Source: Bradyrhizobium diazoefficiens
Lineage (GTDB): Bacteria > Pseudomonadota > Alphaproteobacteria > Rhizobiales > Xanthobacteraceae
Assembly: GCF_016616885.1 (NCBI RefSeq)
Contig: NZ_CP067102.1
Coordinates: 1,950,501-2,014,500 of the forward strand
Length of the DNA: 64,000 nt
Reading direction: 5' to 3'
Shown: piece after piece, positions 26,899 through 36,212 of the stretch
Numbering within the stretch: position 1 is the first letter of the stretch
Layout: each line of letters starts with the position of its first letter
Program-made: the position numbers and the translations under genes
The notes under the pieces: model-generated
Databases searched by the model: none
What the model saw: only the letters and a program-made list of their open reading frames with translations
Told to the model about the DNA's origin: nothing

Positions 26899-27735
26899 TT
26901 GAGGGCCGATCTGCCGAACAAGGATGCGGTCGCCAGACCAATGTCGGTTGACAACGAGGGCAGTTCATTCAAATCCGATAAGGCACGCGCCCGGCGGAGA
27001 GAAAGAAAGACGCTGCTGCTGACGGGAGCATCGCGTGGGATAGGTTACGCCACCGGAAAGCTGTTTTCGGAAGCCGGCTGGCGTATCATTTCTTGTGCGC
27101 GCCAACCGATCGATGCCCGGCGATGCCCTTGGGAGGCCGCATCCAATAATCATGTCCAGCTCGACCTCAGCGACCATCGCTTGCTGCCGCGCGCCGTCGC
27201 AGACGTCAAAGAGCGCCTCGCGGGCGCGCCGTTGCACGCCCTGATCAACAATGCAGCGATGTCACCAAAGACGTCGAGCGGCGCACGACTCACATCGTTG
27301 GCGACCTCGATCGAGACCTGGATGGATGTATTCCATCTCAATTTGGTGGCTCCAATTCTGCTCGCGCAAGGGCTCTTTGCCGAATTGAAAGCCGCGTCTG
27401 GATCTATCGTCAACGTGACCTCAATTGCAGGCTCGCGGGTGCACCCCTTCGCCGGCAGCGCATACGCGACTTCGAAGGCCGCTCTTGCGTGTCTCACACG
27501 CGAGATGGCTCACGACTATGCGCCGCATGGAATTCGTGTGAATGCGATTGCCCCGGGCGAGATCAAGACGGACATTTTGTCACCGGATACGGAAGCACGG
27601 GTCGTACCGAACATTCCGCTGCGCCGGGTGGGGACCCCTGAAGAGGTCGCTAAAGTCATCTTCTTCCTGTGTTCGGATGACGCCAGTTATATCACCGGCG
27701 TCGAAGTGCCGATCAATGGTGGGCAACACCTCTGA
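26899..27735 (+). CDS. fixR: FixR, short-chain dehydrogenase/reductase
   Basis: A 278-residue SDR with the cofactor loop TLLLTGASRGIGYATGK and catalytic YATSK; ASGSIVNVTSIAGSRVHPFA and the C-terminus VPINGGQHL match B. japonicum FixR. It starts at TTG 26899 after a TAGGAGG ribosome site, which gives the same 278-residue length. FixR is not essential for fixation in B. japonicum and its substrate is unknown; the gene normally heads the fixR-nifA operon. Here nifA does not follow. The sigma54 promoter is kept. Confidence 0.93.
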   Translation: MRADLPNKDAVARPMSVDNEGSSFKSDKARARRRERKTLLLTGASRGIGYATGKLFSEAGWRIISCARQPIDARRCPWEAASNNHVQLDLSDHRLLPRAVADVKERLAGAPLHALINNAAMSPKTSSGARLTSLATSIETWMDVFHLNLVAPILLAQGLFAELKAASGSIVNVTSIAGSRVHPFAGSAYATSKAALACLTREMAHDYAPHGIRVNAIAPGEIKTDILSPDTEARVVPNIPLRRVGTPEEVAKVIFFLCSDDASYITGVEVPINGGQHL

Positions 27736-28045
27736 TCGGCTGAACATGGATCGATAAGTGCAGGACACAAGCTTGTCTCTCTGGCCGGCACCTGCAGCCG
27801 TCAATCGAAACTGCAAAGAAGGGACACATCAAGGAATTCAGGCCAGAAACCTAGTCACGAGATCGGTGGTGCCGGACCAAGTTGCAACTTGCACTTGCTC
27901 TTGCGGTCGAGTTGCCGAAGAGCGCCGTTTGCGATCAGGAGCCCGTCAAGGCAAAGCTCGCGGGTTCAGATGCAAATTGGCGCGGATCATTCGTCGCAAC
28001 ACCTTGGACTATCGACAGACTTCGCTGTAATCCATCATGGTGCCA

Positions 28046-28651
28046 ATGAGCACAATCAAAACCGTCTGTGTCTATTGCGGCTCCGGTCGCGGAACCAATC
28101 CCCACTTCACCGAAGGTGCCAAGGCGTTCGGCAAAGCGCTCGCCGAGAATGGCGTCCGCCTTATCTATGGCGGCGGCTCGCTCGGCCTGATGGGCTCGGT
28201 CGCGACCTCCGTTCTGGATCACGGCGGCACTGTCACCGGCATCATTCCCGAATTCCTGCGGAAGCGCGAGAAAGCACTGGCCCGGGTGCAGGAAATGATC
28301 GTCACCCCCGACATGCACGAGCGCAAGCGGCTCATGTTCGAGCGCTCCGACGCTTTCGTGGCGCTGCCGGGCGGCGTCGGCACCCTGGAGGAGCTGGTCG
28401 AGCAACTGACCTGGAAGCAGCTCGGCCGTCACGCCAAGCCTGTGCTGCTCGCCAATATCGACAATTTCTGGGAGCCACTGTTCTCGCTGCTATCGCACAT
28501 GCGCCAGACCGAGTTCATCCGCGTCGGCTTTTCCGTCGATATCCTCAAGGCCGATTGCATCCAGGATATTCTGCCGAAACTGAAATCGGCGGCGGCCCAG
28601 ATCGCCGAGGCGGAAAAGCAGCTCGCTCCCGAAGTCGCGCGGAAGCTCTAG
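28046..28651 (+). CDS. LOG family protein (cytokinin-activating type)
   Basis: A 201-residue Rossmann-fold protein with the LOG signature: VCVYCGSGRGTNPHFTEGAK at the start, YGGGSLGLMGSVA and LPGGVGTLEELVEQLTW (the PGGxGTxxE motif). LOG enzymes release free cytokinin base from cytokinin riboside monophosphate; many bacterial members also act on AMP. ATG 28046 is taken over 28037 because MSTIKTVCVYCGS is the usual start. The gene is richer in GC third positions than its neighbours and has a truncated VOC gene at its 3' side, suggesting a block moved in from the chromosome. Confidence 0.88.
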   Translation: MSTIKTVCVYCGSGRGTNPHFTEGAKAFGKALAENGVRLIYGGGSLGLMGSVATSVLDHGGTVTGIIPEFLRKREKALARVQEMIVTPDMHERKRLMFERSDAFVALPGGVGTLEELVEQLTWKQLGRHAKPVLLANIDNFWEPLFSLLSHMRQTEFIRVGFSVDILKADCIQDILPKLKSAAAQIAEAEKQLAPEVARKL

Positions 28652-28653
28652 GA

Positions 28654-28764
28654 CTATTCGGCCGGAAACGTCACCGCCTCGATCCGGTTGCGGTCGGGAT
28701 CGAGGACGAAGGCTGCGTAGTCACGCACGCGTTGCCGGTACTCGGAGCCCAATGCTCGCGTATC
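28654..28764 (-). pseudogene. 3' remnant of a VOC/glyoxalase-type gene
   Basis: On the minus strand the last 30-odd codons read YRQRVRDYAAFVLDPDRNRI then EAVTFPAE and stop. This is the typical C-terminus of vicinal-oxygen-chelate (glyoxalase/bleomycin-resistance) proteins. The rest is missing. It is convergent with the LOG gene, three bases away, and probably travelled with it. Confidence 0.6.
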
Positions 28765-28796
28765 GCCAGTGGATTGGTTTTCGGCGGCGCCGTACT

Positions 28797-28991
28797 TCAG
28801 CCGCTTTGTGAGGACGCGCTGTCATTCGTCTTCCTGCCTAGCAGCCCTCCGGTCTTGCGATCTACGAAGTGCAGCTGGGAACAGGCGGGGCAAAACATGC
28901 CTTGAAACTGGTGTTCGGCCGCTTCGTCGTCAGCTAGACGGTGCTGAACCATAACTCGTGTGATTGGGCAGAGGAAAGTGATGGTGCGCAT
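28797..28991 (-). CDS. Small CxxC protein
   Basis: A 64-residue protein from ATG 28991: MRTITFLCPITRVMVQHRLA, EFQ-like linker, FCPACSQLHFVDRKTGGLLG. The CP...CPAC arrangement with FVDRKTG is a small protein type frequent in Bradyrhizobium, probably zinc-binding, function unknown. The frame is open to 29144, but upstream codons do not resemble the family. Monocistronic. Confidence 0.6.
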   Translation of the reverse strand: MRTITFLCPITRVMVQHRLADDEAAEHQFQGMFCPACSQLHFVDRKTGGLLGRKTNDSASSQSG

Positions 28992-29825
28992 ATCTGCCCC
29001 ATGCTGCTGGGTTCGGATGAACAGGAAAACGGCCCGGCGGTGCGCGACCTCGCAACCAGCGCAGGTCCGGGCTTGCCACTCGGGATCGATCCAAATTACG
29101 ACACCTGAACCGAGCCGCCTTGTTCTCGCGCAAAACGCCATCACTCATTTGCAAATCGATGCTGGCATGACAAATGTCTCGCGCGATCTTCTTCAAGCGG
29201 AGTGAACCGAGCTCCAAGATGCTGCGGCATCTCGATGGAGCATGGCATAAACAGGGATGACCGTCGGTCAGGAGCGGCCTTCTACGAAACGTGCTTCGGG
29301 AGCTGTAAGCGTTACCCAAGAGTCCGAAAACAAGTCGGTTTGGACATCACGCGCGCTCGTTGCAAGGTCCAGCGACGTGCTGCATGAAGATGGTCGCCGC
29401 CCGCGGCCCAATTGAGTCCGGATGCCGAAGATGCGGGAACTTGCGCCTTTGACGTTAGAGAGCGCAAGCAGGAGCTGCTGCATGGTCGTTCAGGGGAGTT
29501 GCGCTGTCGGCAGTTTCCGTATGCAGCCCGGACCGACCAACCGCATCGACGCAGCTGGCGCCTTGATCGCGTCCATGGGGATGGGCTTGGCTCGTTCGCG
29601 TCTAGCTACGAATCGTACTGGGAACAGCATTGCCAGCTGCAGGAGGCAGTCCTTGGAACCAACGGTGTGCTTGTGGAACGCACATGGGCTTTGTGGCGCT
29701 GAGGGGGCGTGTTGTTGAGCTCGAAACGTGGCATTCGCCGATATCTCGATCCATCGAATGTGCTTGCTCGTGCAAGCCAGCGGGAGCGCGGCCAGATGGC
29801 CGCGAGCCCGTGGGTGGCTTGGCGT
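28992..29825. other. Gap without recognised gene
   Basis: About 830 bases holding only mutually overlapping short frames; nothing recognised. Confidence 0.35.
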
Positions 29826-29990
29826 TTACGAGAACATGGCGAAGAGCAAGAGAGCGCCCCAAAGCATCAAGATGAGGAGAAGGGCCGCAAGCGGCCAGCG
29901 ACTCCAGGTCCTCAGGGGCTTCGAGGCATCAGACGAAAAATAGCCCTCGCCCTCATTCAGGTGTAGTCTTGGTGTGCGCCAGTGCATCAT
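29826..29990 (-). CDS. Membrane microprotein, paralogue of the 7.2-kb gene
   Basis: A 54-residue frame starting MMHWRTPRLHLNEGEGYFSS with one C-terminal membrane segment (WPLAALLLILMLWGALLLFA). An AGGAG ribosome site lies a few bases before the paired ATG codons. The start, the MMHWR motif and the DNA around it match microprotein A at 7029-7202, while the remainder has diverged, showing selection or a common mobile origin. No B/C partners follow here. Function unknown. Confidence 0.6.
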   Translation of the reverse strand: MMHWRTPRLHLNEGEGYFSSDASKPLRTWSRWPLAALLLILMLWGALLLFAMFS

Positions 29991-31326
29991 TCATCTCCTA
30001 TTCCGTGTTTCAAATTGTCGATCGGAGGTCCGAACTGGTCGGCCAGAGCGAACGCGACCCGCTACGACTGGCCACGATGCTGGTGTTGATAAGCTCCGAT
30101 CATCAGCCGTCACATGTCGGCGAGAAAGCCTCATGCGGCGAGCGTGGTTCTCCGACTCGATTGTTGCCCGCGAGTGCTGCTCGTCTCGGCGCGATAGGCG
30201 TCTTCGCCGGCTCGTTCCCGCTTCTCAACGGCCCTGGTCATCGCGCTCTGCCAGACAATCAGGCTTTTGAAGCACGAGGTAGGAACCGAACTCGGCTCAT
30301 TTCGAGAGACTGGATCATCACGGAGCCGGGTCACCCTAGCTGAACTCAGCTGTGGACCGAGATGATCTTCTCGCTAGCCTGCGACCCCCTTGCCAGATCA
30401 ATGGAGGATCACTTTGATGCTTCGAGAACGTCTCACAGCTCAGCATGGCATTGCAGACACTCTACATTGGTCCGATCCAGTTCCGTTCGTCGGAATTGCG
30501 TCAGCGGATAAGCTCGGTTTGCATCGCTCGCGGGCCATTTGAAGTGGATGTAGCGGCCGGTTCGGCGGTCCATGGTGAGTCGAGTTCCTATCAGTGATTC
30601 GTTTACACTGCCGGCGGCTGATGATGCCGGCGAGGGTCATAGTCAGCGAAGCTGACCGCCAGCTGACGGACGTGAGGGTTGTGCGAGCGAGACCGCTTTA
30701 GGCAGGTCCGCGCTAAGAGTCATGGGAATGTACAGTTCTTTCGCGCGCGCAGCTGCCATCTCGGCGGAGAATTAACGAGGCGCGTGCTCGTGCGCGCGAA
30801 AATCGTTTCATTGCTTCTGCCGGTGATGATGGAGGAGAATGCTCTCGCTTCGCATGGCCGCGTCAGTGATTGCCGTTCCACTCGTGACGGCCGCTCGTCT
30901 GTTGATTTCAACCGAGCTCTGCAGTCCGTTGTCGACAGCGTGGCCATCGGGATTGGCGCAACCTATCCTGGAGACTGTATTCAGTTCGATTCAACCATTA
31001 CCCACAGACTGACGATCTTCTCATCGCGTCCGCACCCATGGTCATTGTCTTGAAGGGAGATTTGGGGCTGACGCAGGATAGGTCCCCTCCGGTCGAAGCG
31101 AGCAAGGCCGAATTTGAGCACGAGAGCATCGTGACCGCCGAGCACGCGCTGAACTCGCACGAAGATGGCGAGCAAAAGCGCGCGCCGGTAGAAGCCAAAA
31201 AGAGGAAGCTCGACCCATGCACGCCGCGACCTTGAGGCTCGTAAAAGTTTTCCGTCAGTTTAACACTGTTGAATCTCCGGGAGGAAGAAACCTGCTAGGA
31301 GGAAGCTTTCCGCTGGGGGCTTCCCA
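29991..31326. other. Sparse region with one possible microgene
   Basis: About 1.3 kb. A 41-codon frame at 30417-30542 (+) starts MLRERLTAQHG eight bases after GGAGGA and might be translated, but nothing supports it otherwise. At the end, 31301-31324 forms a hairpin (GGAAGC with GCTTCC) that overlaps the AGGAGG ribosome site of the next gene. Confidence 0.35.
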
Positions 31327-31527
31327 ATGTTGGATACAGCTACCACCGCGCTCTTGCGCGCGGTCCTGGAAGAGGTCTGCGAGGGCGTGTCCCGTCACGA
31401 GACCGGCGCCCGCACCCATGTGGCGTCCAAAATTCTAGAAGCCGCCACAAAGGGGGAAACCTCGCCCGACAGTCTGCGGCAGGTCGGCCACGAAGCTCTC
31501 TCGCATGCGCCGACGATGTGGCGATAA
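31327..31527 (+). CDS. Small conserved protein, module copy A gene 1
   Basis: A 66-residue helical protein (MLDTATTALLRAVLEEVCEG, HVASKILEAATKGETSPDSL, ending SHAPTMWR) of a type common in Bradyrhizobium. The AGGAGG ribosome site at 31297-31302 is partly within a hairpin that ends two bases before the ATG. A frameshifted paralogue lies at 36007-36197. In both places a second gene follows, intact only in copy B. Function unknown. Confidence 0.7.
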   Translation: MLDTATTALLRAVLEEVCEGVSRHETGARTHVASKILEAATKGETSPDSLRQVGHEALSHAPTMWR

Positions 31528-31539
31528 TCGCGAGGCGGC

Positions 31540-31800
31540 GACCTTGAGGTCACGTTGGCATTGCTAGTAAGCTATCCGGACAGATTCGCCGCGATGGCGG
31601 GCCTCACGCTACCATGAGGGTCCTGGCGACCAGCGGCCAGAATTGGGCCGAACGCACCGGACGACCGGCTTCGCACATGCCAACCCTGACGTTTTTCACA
31701 AGCTCTGATCTAGCGCACGAACCCGCGGGTGCTGCATAAAGTGGAAAATGGACGCGCCGTGTCGGAGAGTATGGAAGCTCGTCGTCGCCGGTGGCCGAAA
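31540..31800 (+). pseudogene. Decayed module copy A gene 2
   Basis: DNA here aligns with the intact gene at 36213-36605: shared stretches include AGCTATCCGGACAG/GGTTCGC, GTCCTGGCGACCAGCGG, TTGGGCCGAACGCACC and GGACGCGCCGT. The reading frame is broken by stops and small indels. It keeps the same position directly after gene 1. Confidence 0.65.
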
Positions 31801-31996
31801 AAGCTCAAACTGAGTGCTCCAGACTTTTGCCCATCTCAGCTTGCGGCGTTGACGCACCACGGTCGGCGCGTACGCCGTGAGCGCCGGCACGCCATCCGCG
31901 AACAGGGCGAACGCCTTCTGACGGTGCTGACTTTGCCCCGATAGTCAGAACGCCGTCGGCCTGGAAAAGTTGTTTGCGCCCGCAGTCCCAACGCGA

Positions 31997-33285
31997 GCAG
32001 GGCTGTCCCGGGAAAAGTCATACATAGTTGAACCTCAGCTGATCAGGAGAGAGCTTGGGCCTTGGTTTGCTCGGATTGACAGGTGGAGGCTCGTCGATTT
32101 CCGCGATGGGCTTTCGCATGAACAGGCGCTGGCAAACCAGTTCGGCGAAGCGCAGGTCCAGCATCCGCAAGGAGTTCAGACGCCGGGCGAGGCGCAGGAG
32201 CAGATAGGCGATCATCGCGGCGATGATTTGCAGACGAATGGCGTTGTCGTTCTTGCCCATGAACTTGCGGAGGTTGAGATGCTGCTTGATCCAGCGAAAC
32301 AGAAGCTCGATCTGCCAGCGGCTCTTGTAGAGCGCCGCAATCTCGATGGCCGTGCGTTCGAGATCGTTGGTGATAAGCGTGATGGTCCCACCTTTGTCGC
32401 GTTTGACCTTGATACGCCGCAACGGGATTTCCAGCTTGGAATCGCCCTTGCTGGCGAGAACGACGTCGGCATCGGCGATGATTCTGAAGCCATCGCCGAT
32501 CTTCTTGCGCACATACCGCGACTTCGTCTTGCGCAAGCGCGTGCTCACCTTGGTGCGCGTGACGAAGAAAGCCTTGGCATCATTGATCTTCTTCCACCAG
32601 CCGAAGTGGTAATAGCCTTTGTCGAAAACGTAGGTCGCGCCGGCTTCGAGTTCGGTTTGGCGACCGATCTCGACGTCGTTGACGGTCGCGGGCGTAATCT
32701 CGACGCAGCACGGGTATTTGCCCGCTGGTTGGTAGACCGTGTGCATCTTCATGCCACGGATACGACCATTCCACTCGGCCCATTCGCACATCTTGCCCAA
32801 TGGGACCGGGCTCGAGTCGATCAACCGAACCATCTCGGCGCCTTCCACTCGCGCGTGCCGATCGGCTTTCTTCGCCAGCATGGCGAAGGTTTCCGCGAAA
32901 ACGCCTACCGGGCGACGTGCATTCGCACGCGAGAGCGTCGAGCGAGGAATGTTCCTCGCCCCCAAATGATAATGCTGATGGGAGTTTGCCTTAAAGGTCG
33001 CTTCGACAGCGCGCAGACTTGCGACCCCACCCAATTGAGCGCCCACCATCGTCACGAGATGATCCCAGCTTTTGAAAGTCTTGTCGTAGGCATTGCCGTT
33101 ATGCCGCTCGACGATGTCCCGAAATTGCCGTCGATCAATCGGTTTGAGGAGCTGCCCAAAGATGCTATTCACGTATTGCATGCCCGGCCCTTTTCTGTGT
33201 CTCGACAACCAGAAAGTATCCGGTTCACGCTGGATTGGCCGGGCATGCGCTGCGACATAGTGAATCATTCCCGGGACAGCCCTGC
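31997..33285 (-). mobile_element. IS4-family insertion sequence, complete
   Basis: A 1289-bp element bounded by perfect 18-bp inverted repeats, GCAGGGCTGTCCCGGGAA at 31997-32014 and its complement at 33268-33285. The repeats are flanked by a direct repeat AACGCGA (31990-31996 and 33286-33292), the target duplication. One transposase gene fills it. Intact ends and matching target copies indicate a fairly recent insertion. Confidence 0.88.
32018..33181 (-). CDS. IS4-family transposase
   Basis: A 387-residue DDE transposase with an N-terminal DUF4372-type region (FGQLLKPIDRRQFRDIVERH), first Asp in VRLIDSSPVP, second in YVFDKGYYHF, and the Glu in the Y-(2)-R-(3)-E-(6)-K pattern YKSRWQIELLFRWIKQHLNL. 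ATG 33181 begins the conserved region; the frame extends upstream to 33268 into the terminal repeat. No internal stop is seen, so it is probably active. A 456-codon frame on the other strand is its shadow. Confidence 0.92.
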   Translation of the reverse strand: MQYVNSIFGQLLKPIDRRQFRDIVERHNGNAYDKTFKSWDHLVTMVGAQLGGVASLRAVEATFKANSHQHYHLGARNIPRSTLSRANARRPVGVFAETFAMLAKKADRHARVEGAEMVRLIDSSPVPLGKMCEWAEWNGRIRGMKMHTVYQPAGKYPCCVEITPATVNDVEIGRQTELEAGATYVFDKGYYHFGWWKKINDAKAFFVTRTKVSTRLRKTKSRYVRKKIGDGFRIIADADVVLASKGDSKLEIPLRRIKVKRDKGGTITLITNDLERTAIEIAALYKSRWQIELLFRWIKQHLNLRKFMGKNDNAIRLQIIAAMIAYLLLRLARRLNSLRMLDLRFAELVCQRLFMRKPIAEIDEPPPVNPSKPRPKLSPDQLRFNYV

Positions 33286-33477
33286 AACGCGAGGGAGGCC
33301 CGCGGTCGTCCGCTCGCCTTCAAACCCCGGTTTAAAATGAAGGCGATCCAACTGAGCACAAATGCGCCGCCCCTGAATGAGCTGATCCCGAAACCACTGC
33401 TGGCCGAAGTGCGGATGACTGAGGGCCATCATGAATGTCACGCGGTTTGGATCGGCGGATCTCCTGCCTAAACGACA

Positions 33478-33882
33478 ATGCTCTATCCATCAGGTCAGCA
33501 AGGAAATGCCCGTTCCGCACCATCCCCTCTTGTCACGAGGCCCTATATTTCACGCAAACGGCTTAAAAGTTATGGATTTTCGTGGAAGATTTCGACTTTT
33601 CATGCCACGCCTCACGCCGAATTCCTCTATGAATGCGTGGCAAGGACGATCGATATCGATTTGCCAGCGGAAGCCAGATATCTGGAAGCTTACGACACCT
33701 TCAGGCGTAGCGTGACGGAGATCGTCGACATGCCGGACGGCACCGTCGACCTGTTGTTTCGCTTCCTGCGCCAGAACACGGGTGTTCTGTCGAAACGTGG
33801 CCGGGAAAAGGAATTCGCCAAACTGACCGACGATGAGATCGCCAAGGTCGAGGCGAGTTACAGGAATGTGTTTCCTGAGTAA
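33478..33882 (+). pseudogene. Truncated gene, C-terminal domain fragment
   Basis: The second half of this 134-codon frame (EFLYECVARTIDIDLPAEAR, TFRRSVTEIVDMPDGTVDLL, FRFLRQNTGVLSKR, FAKLTDDEIAKVEASY) looks like a well-conserved protein end; I recall similar ends in some Fic-domain proteins but am not sure. The first half has chance-like composition and no Fic core motif (HPFxxGNGR) is present, so the gene is 5'-truncated. It lies just downstream of the insertion sequence. Confidence 0.45.
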
Positions 33883-34061
33883 GTGCATCCTAGTGCAGGC
33901 GCACACACGGATGATTCAGCGCCGCGACCGAGTCCCAGTGCCCACATCACTCCTAATCGCATGCGAGGCACACCCGGCGGTGGTACTATGACGCGCGCAC
34001 AAACATCGCGCCGCTATCAGGTCCGGAAACCCTTCAGCGTCTCAATGTGGTTGGCTGAATA

Positions 34062-34077
34062 AGGCAGCACTTTTGCA
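34062..34077 (+). promoter_or_regulatory. Possible sigma54 promoter
   Basis: AGGCAGCACTTTTGCA has GG and GC at the RpoN spacing and a good TTTTGCA -12 element, with a mismatch at -21 (G for C). It lies 125 bases before the small basic protein gene at 34202. Confidence 0.4.
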
Positions 34078-34201
34078 GGCATCAGTGGGGAGTGAATTCG
34101 CTAAAGCGGTCTATAAATCGCACGAAATTCGACGCGTCGCAACATTGCCAATTTGATCTTTCGTGCTAGAAGCCCCGCTCAACAACGAGTGGAGATGTCC
34201 A

Positions 34202-34384
34202 ATGGCAAAGAAAGTGAAGAAAGTAGTCCGCCGCGAGTACACGAAGGCGGACGTCAAAGAACTTCGCGCGCACTCCAAGGCGAGGGTGCCCGTGGCGAAG
34301 ATCGCGAAGTCAATGAAAAGGACGGAAGGTTCTCTCCGTCAAAAGGCAATCAAGCTCGGCATCTCTCTAGGGCATCGCCGGTAA
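34202..34384 (+). CDS. Small basic HTH-like protein
   Basis: A 60-residue basic protein, MAKKVKKVVRREYTKADVKE through LRQKAIKLGISLGHRR. The RTEGSLRQKAIKLGI part resembles the SANT/Myb-like or homeodomain-like helix used by small DNA-binding proteins, and this gene type is widespread in Bradyrhizobium. ATG 34202 follows GTGGAG by eight bases; the upstream in-frame ATG at 34163 adds unrelated residues. A possible sigma54 promoter lies upstream. Probably binds DNA, but this is inference. Confidence 0.72.
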   Translation: MAKKVKKVVRREYTKADVKELRAHSKARVPVAKIAKSMKRTEGSLRQKAIKLGISLGHRR

Positions 34385-34825
34385 GATAGAGGGGAATAGC
34401 TTGTGCTTCTCTCCCGACAGAGCAATCGCGGACCCCTGAGTTTTCTTCGCAGGTGACCTGTCCGCGCGAGCGTTACGAAGTTTGAAATGGAACGAGGCTG
34501 GCTCTGTCATCGCGAATGAAGTCATGCGATCATCACTCGTCTGCGAGAACCGAGATGGATTGGCTGATTGTCGCGCTGACTCCTGCATCGGCCGATTTCA
34601 AAGATTGAGCTGCATACCGAATAGGGCATGCGCCGTCCACCTGTGACGAGTGAACCAATGCTGGAAACACAGATCGAACTGATCGTTGTGTTTTCGCTTC
34701 CCATAGGTGCCTCAGCACGTCAGTGAACGAAGCAATTTCGTGTAGTTTTGCCCTGCTCGAACAAGAGCAACAGACGCCGGCGTGCTTCACGCATTGTATC
34801 GTTCCGCGTTACAAAGGATTTCATC

Positions 34826-35128
34826 GTGACCAAGATGACCAAGAACCAGCTCATCGACGCAATTGCTCAAGGAACGCAGGTTTCCAAAGGAGACGTAAAG
34901 GCCGTCATCGAGCAGTTGGCGATCGTCGGCTATAAGGAGTTGAACGAGGCTGGCGAGTTCGTCATCCCCGGCTTCGCCAAGATGTCGGTCGTGAACAAGC
35001 CTGCTACTGAAGCCCGCAGCGGAGTTAATCCTTTCACCAAGGAGCCGATGGAATTCGCAGCCAAGCCAGCCAGCAAGTCGGTCAAGGCGTCACCGCTCAA
35101 GGTTGCTAAAGACGCAGTCGCGACATAA
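34826..35128 (+). CDS. HU-family DNA-binding protein
   Basis: A 100-residue HU/IHF-type histone-like protein: MTKMTKNQLIDAIAQGTQVS, VKAVIEQLAIVGYKELNEAG, FVIPGFAKMSVVNKPATEAR then GVNPFTKEPMEFAAKPASK, covering the helical base and the DNA-embracing arm. The start is GTG 34826, seven bases after AAAGGA; ATG 34835 is nine bases further on. Bradyrhizobia carry several such diverged HU paralogues. It stands alone and might help organise island DNA. Confidence 0.9.
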   Translation: MTKMTKNQLIDAIAQGTQVSKGDVKAVIEQLAIVGYKELNEAGEFVIPGFAKMSVVNKPATEARSGVNPFTKEPMEFAAKPASKSVKASPLKVAKDAVAT

Positions 35129-36006
35129 AGAGGTCCCCTGCCGTGGATCGCGCCAAGTGGCGCTGGTGCGAGGATGGATGGCGCACCTAGGTTGCCGCTG
35201 CCCACATAGGGATGCTCTCTGAAGCTCATCGGCCAACAGCGGCTATCCGCCGCGTGATAAATTCTGACGCGCCAGCGCGCCGCCAGTTCGGGGGCCCGGT
35301 CCGGGAAGACGGTCACGATCAGACCTTCCGGACCGGTGGCGAGGACGAAGGGGACGTGGCCAGCGATCTCGCTCGTCTTGCCGCCAGTCAAGGAACGAGA
35401 GATGGCCGTCGGCGCCAGACGTCAAAGTCGTCGCGATCGGTAACGCCAAGGTCAAAGGAGGCCCTGATCGACGCCTCGCGTGAATTGGTGCGATCCGAAC
35501 GTTGCTTTCACCGAGCCCGGGAAAACGCCATTTATTCCGAGATGTGACGACCGTCGCGATTGCGCATCCGGCGATAGGACGGCGCCGACTGAAACCAGGC
35601 ACATGTCGATGATGATGGTTGTCATGATGGTGCCGTCGCCGGTCGGATCGGCAGCTGCATCATCAATGGGATAATCGGAGGCAACCGGCAGCCGCCTGGA
35701 TCCCGCGAACTCATGCCGACCTTGATAATCGGCGCCCATCGGCCCGCGGTTCCTGACGTCCGGGCCAACGGCCTGTCATCGGCGGCAATGCCGTGGGAGG
35801 ACTCGGCACGGAACGAGATGGCGGCCCATACGGCGTTAAAACCCGATGTCACCCTGGACGTGGTCTACACCCAGTCGCCGTGTTGTTTGCGGTTTGGCTC
35901 CTCGGACTACGACCAGTATCCTCGAGGGGGGTGTTGCAGCTTGCGATCCCGAGGCGTAGCTTGGGTCGGGCTTATTCTATTTATATTTTAGTTCATCGAC
36001 ATTCAG
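35129..36006. other. Gap without recognised gene
   Basis: About 880 bases. Frames on both strands are short and overlap; none is recognised. Near 35950 a CCCGA...TCGGG stem is followed by an AT-rich run, a weak terminator candidate. Confidence 0.35.
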
Positions 36007-36197
36007 GTGGTCATACTTGCTCTGATGCGCATGGTTGTTGACGATATCCGCGAGTATGTGTCCCGGTGCGACACCGACGGCCAGACCAATGTCGCCTCAA
36101 AAATCCTGAAAGCAGCCACTCAGGAGAGACGTCGTCCGACTGTGTACCGCAGGTTCGCCACGACGCGCTCTCGAAGCCGTCGACGATGTGGCGATAG
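36007..36197 (+). pseudogene. Frameshifted module copy B gene 1
   Basis: The first part (VVDDIREYVSRCDTDGQTNV, ASKILKAATQ) is in one frame. After a one- or two-base shift near 36125 the protein continues in another frame as GETSSDCVPQVRHDALSKPS then TMWR and stop, matching the end of the intact paralogue at 31327-31527. The gene is therefore broken by a single frameshift. Confidence 0.7.
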
Positions 36198-36212
36198 TCA
36201 CAAGAGGGCGGG

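Noticed and set aside
31970..33340. 456-codon frame on the plus strand across the insertion sequence
   Set aside because: It is antisense to a complete DDE transposase with all motifs; composition is that of a shadow frame.
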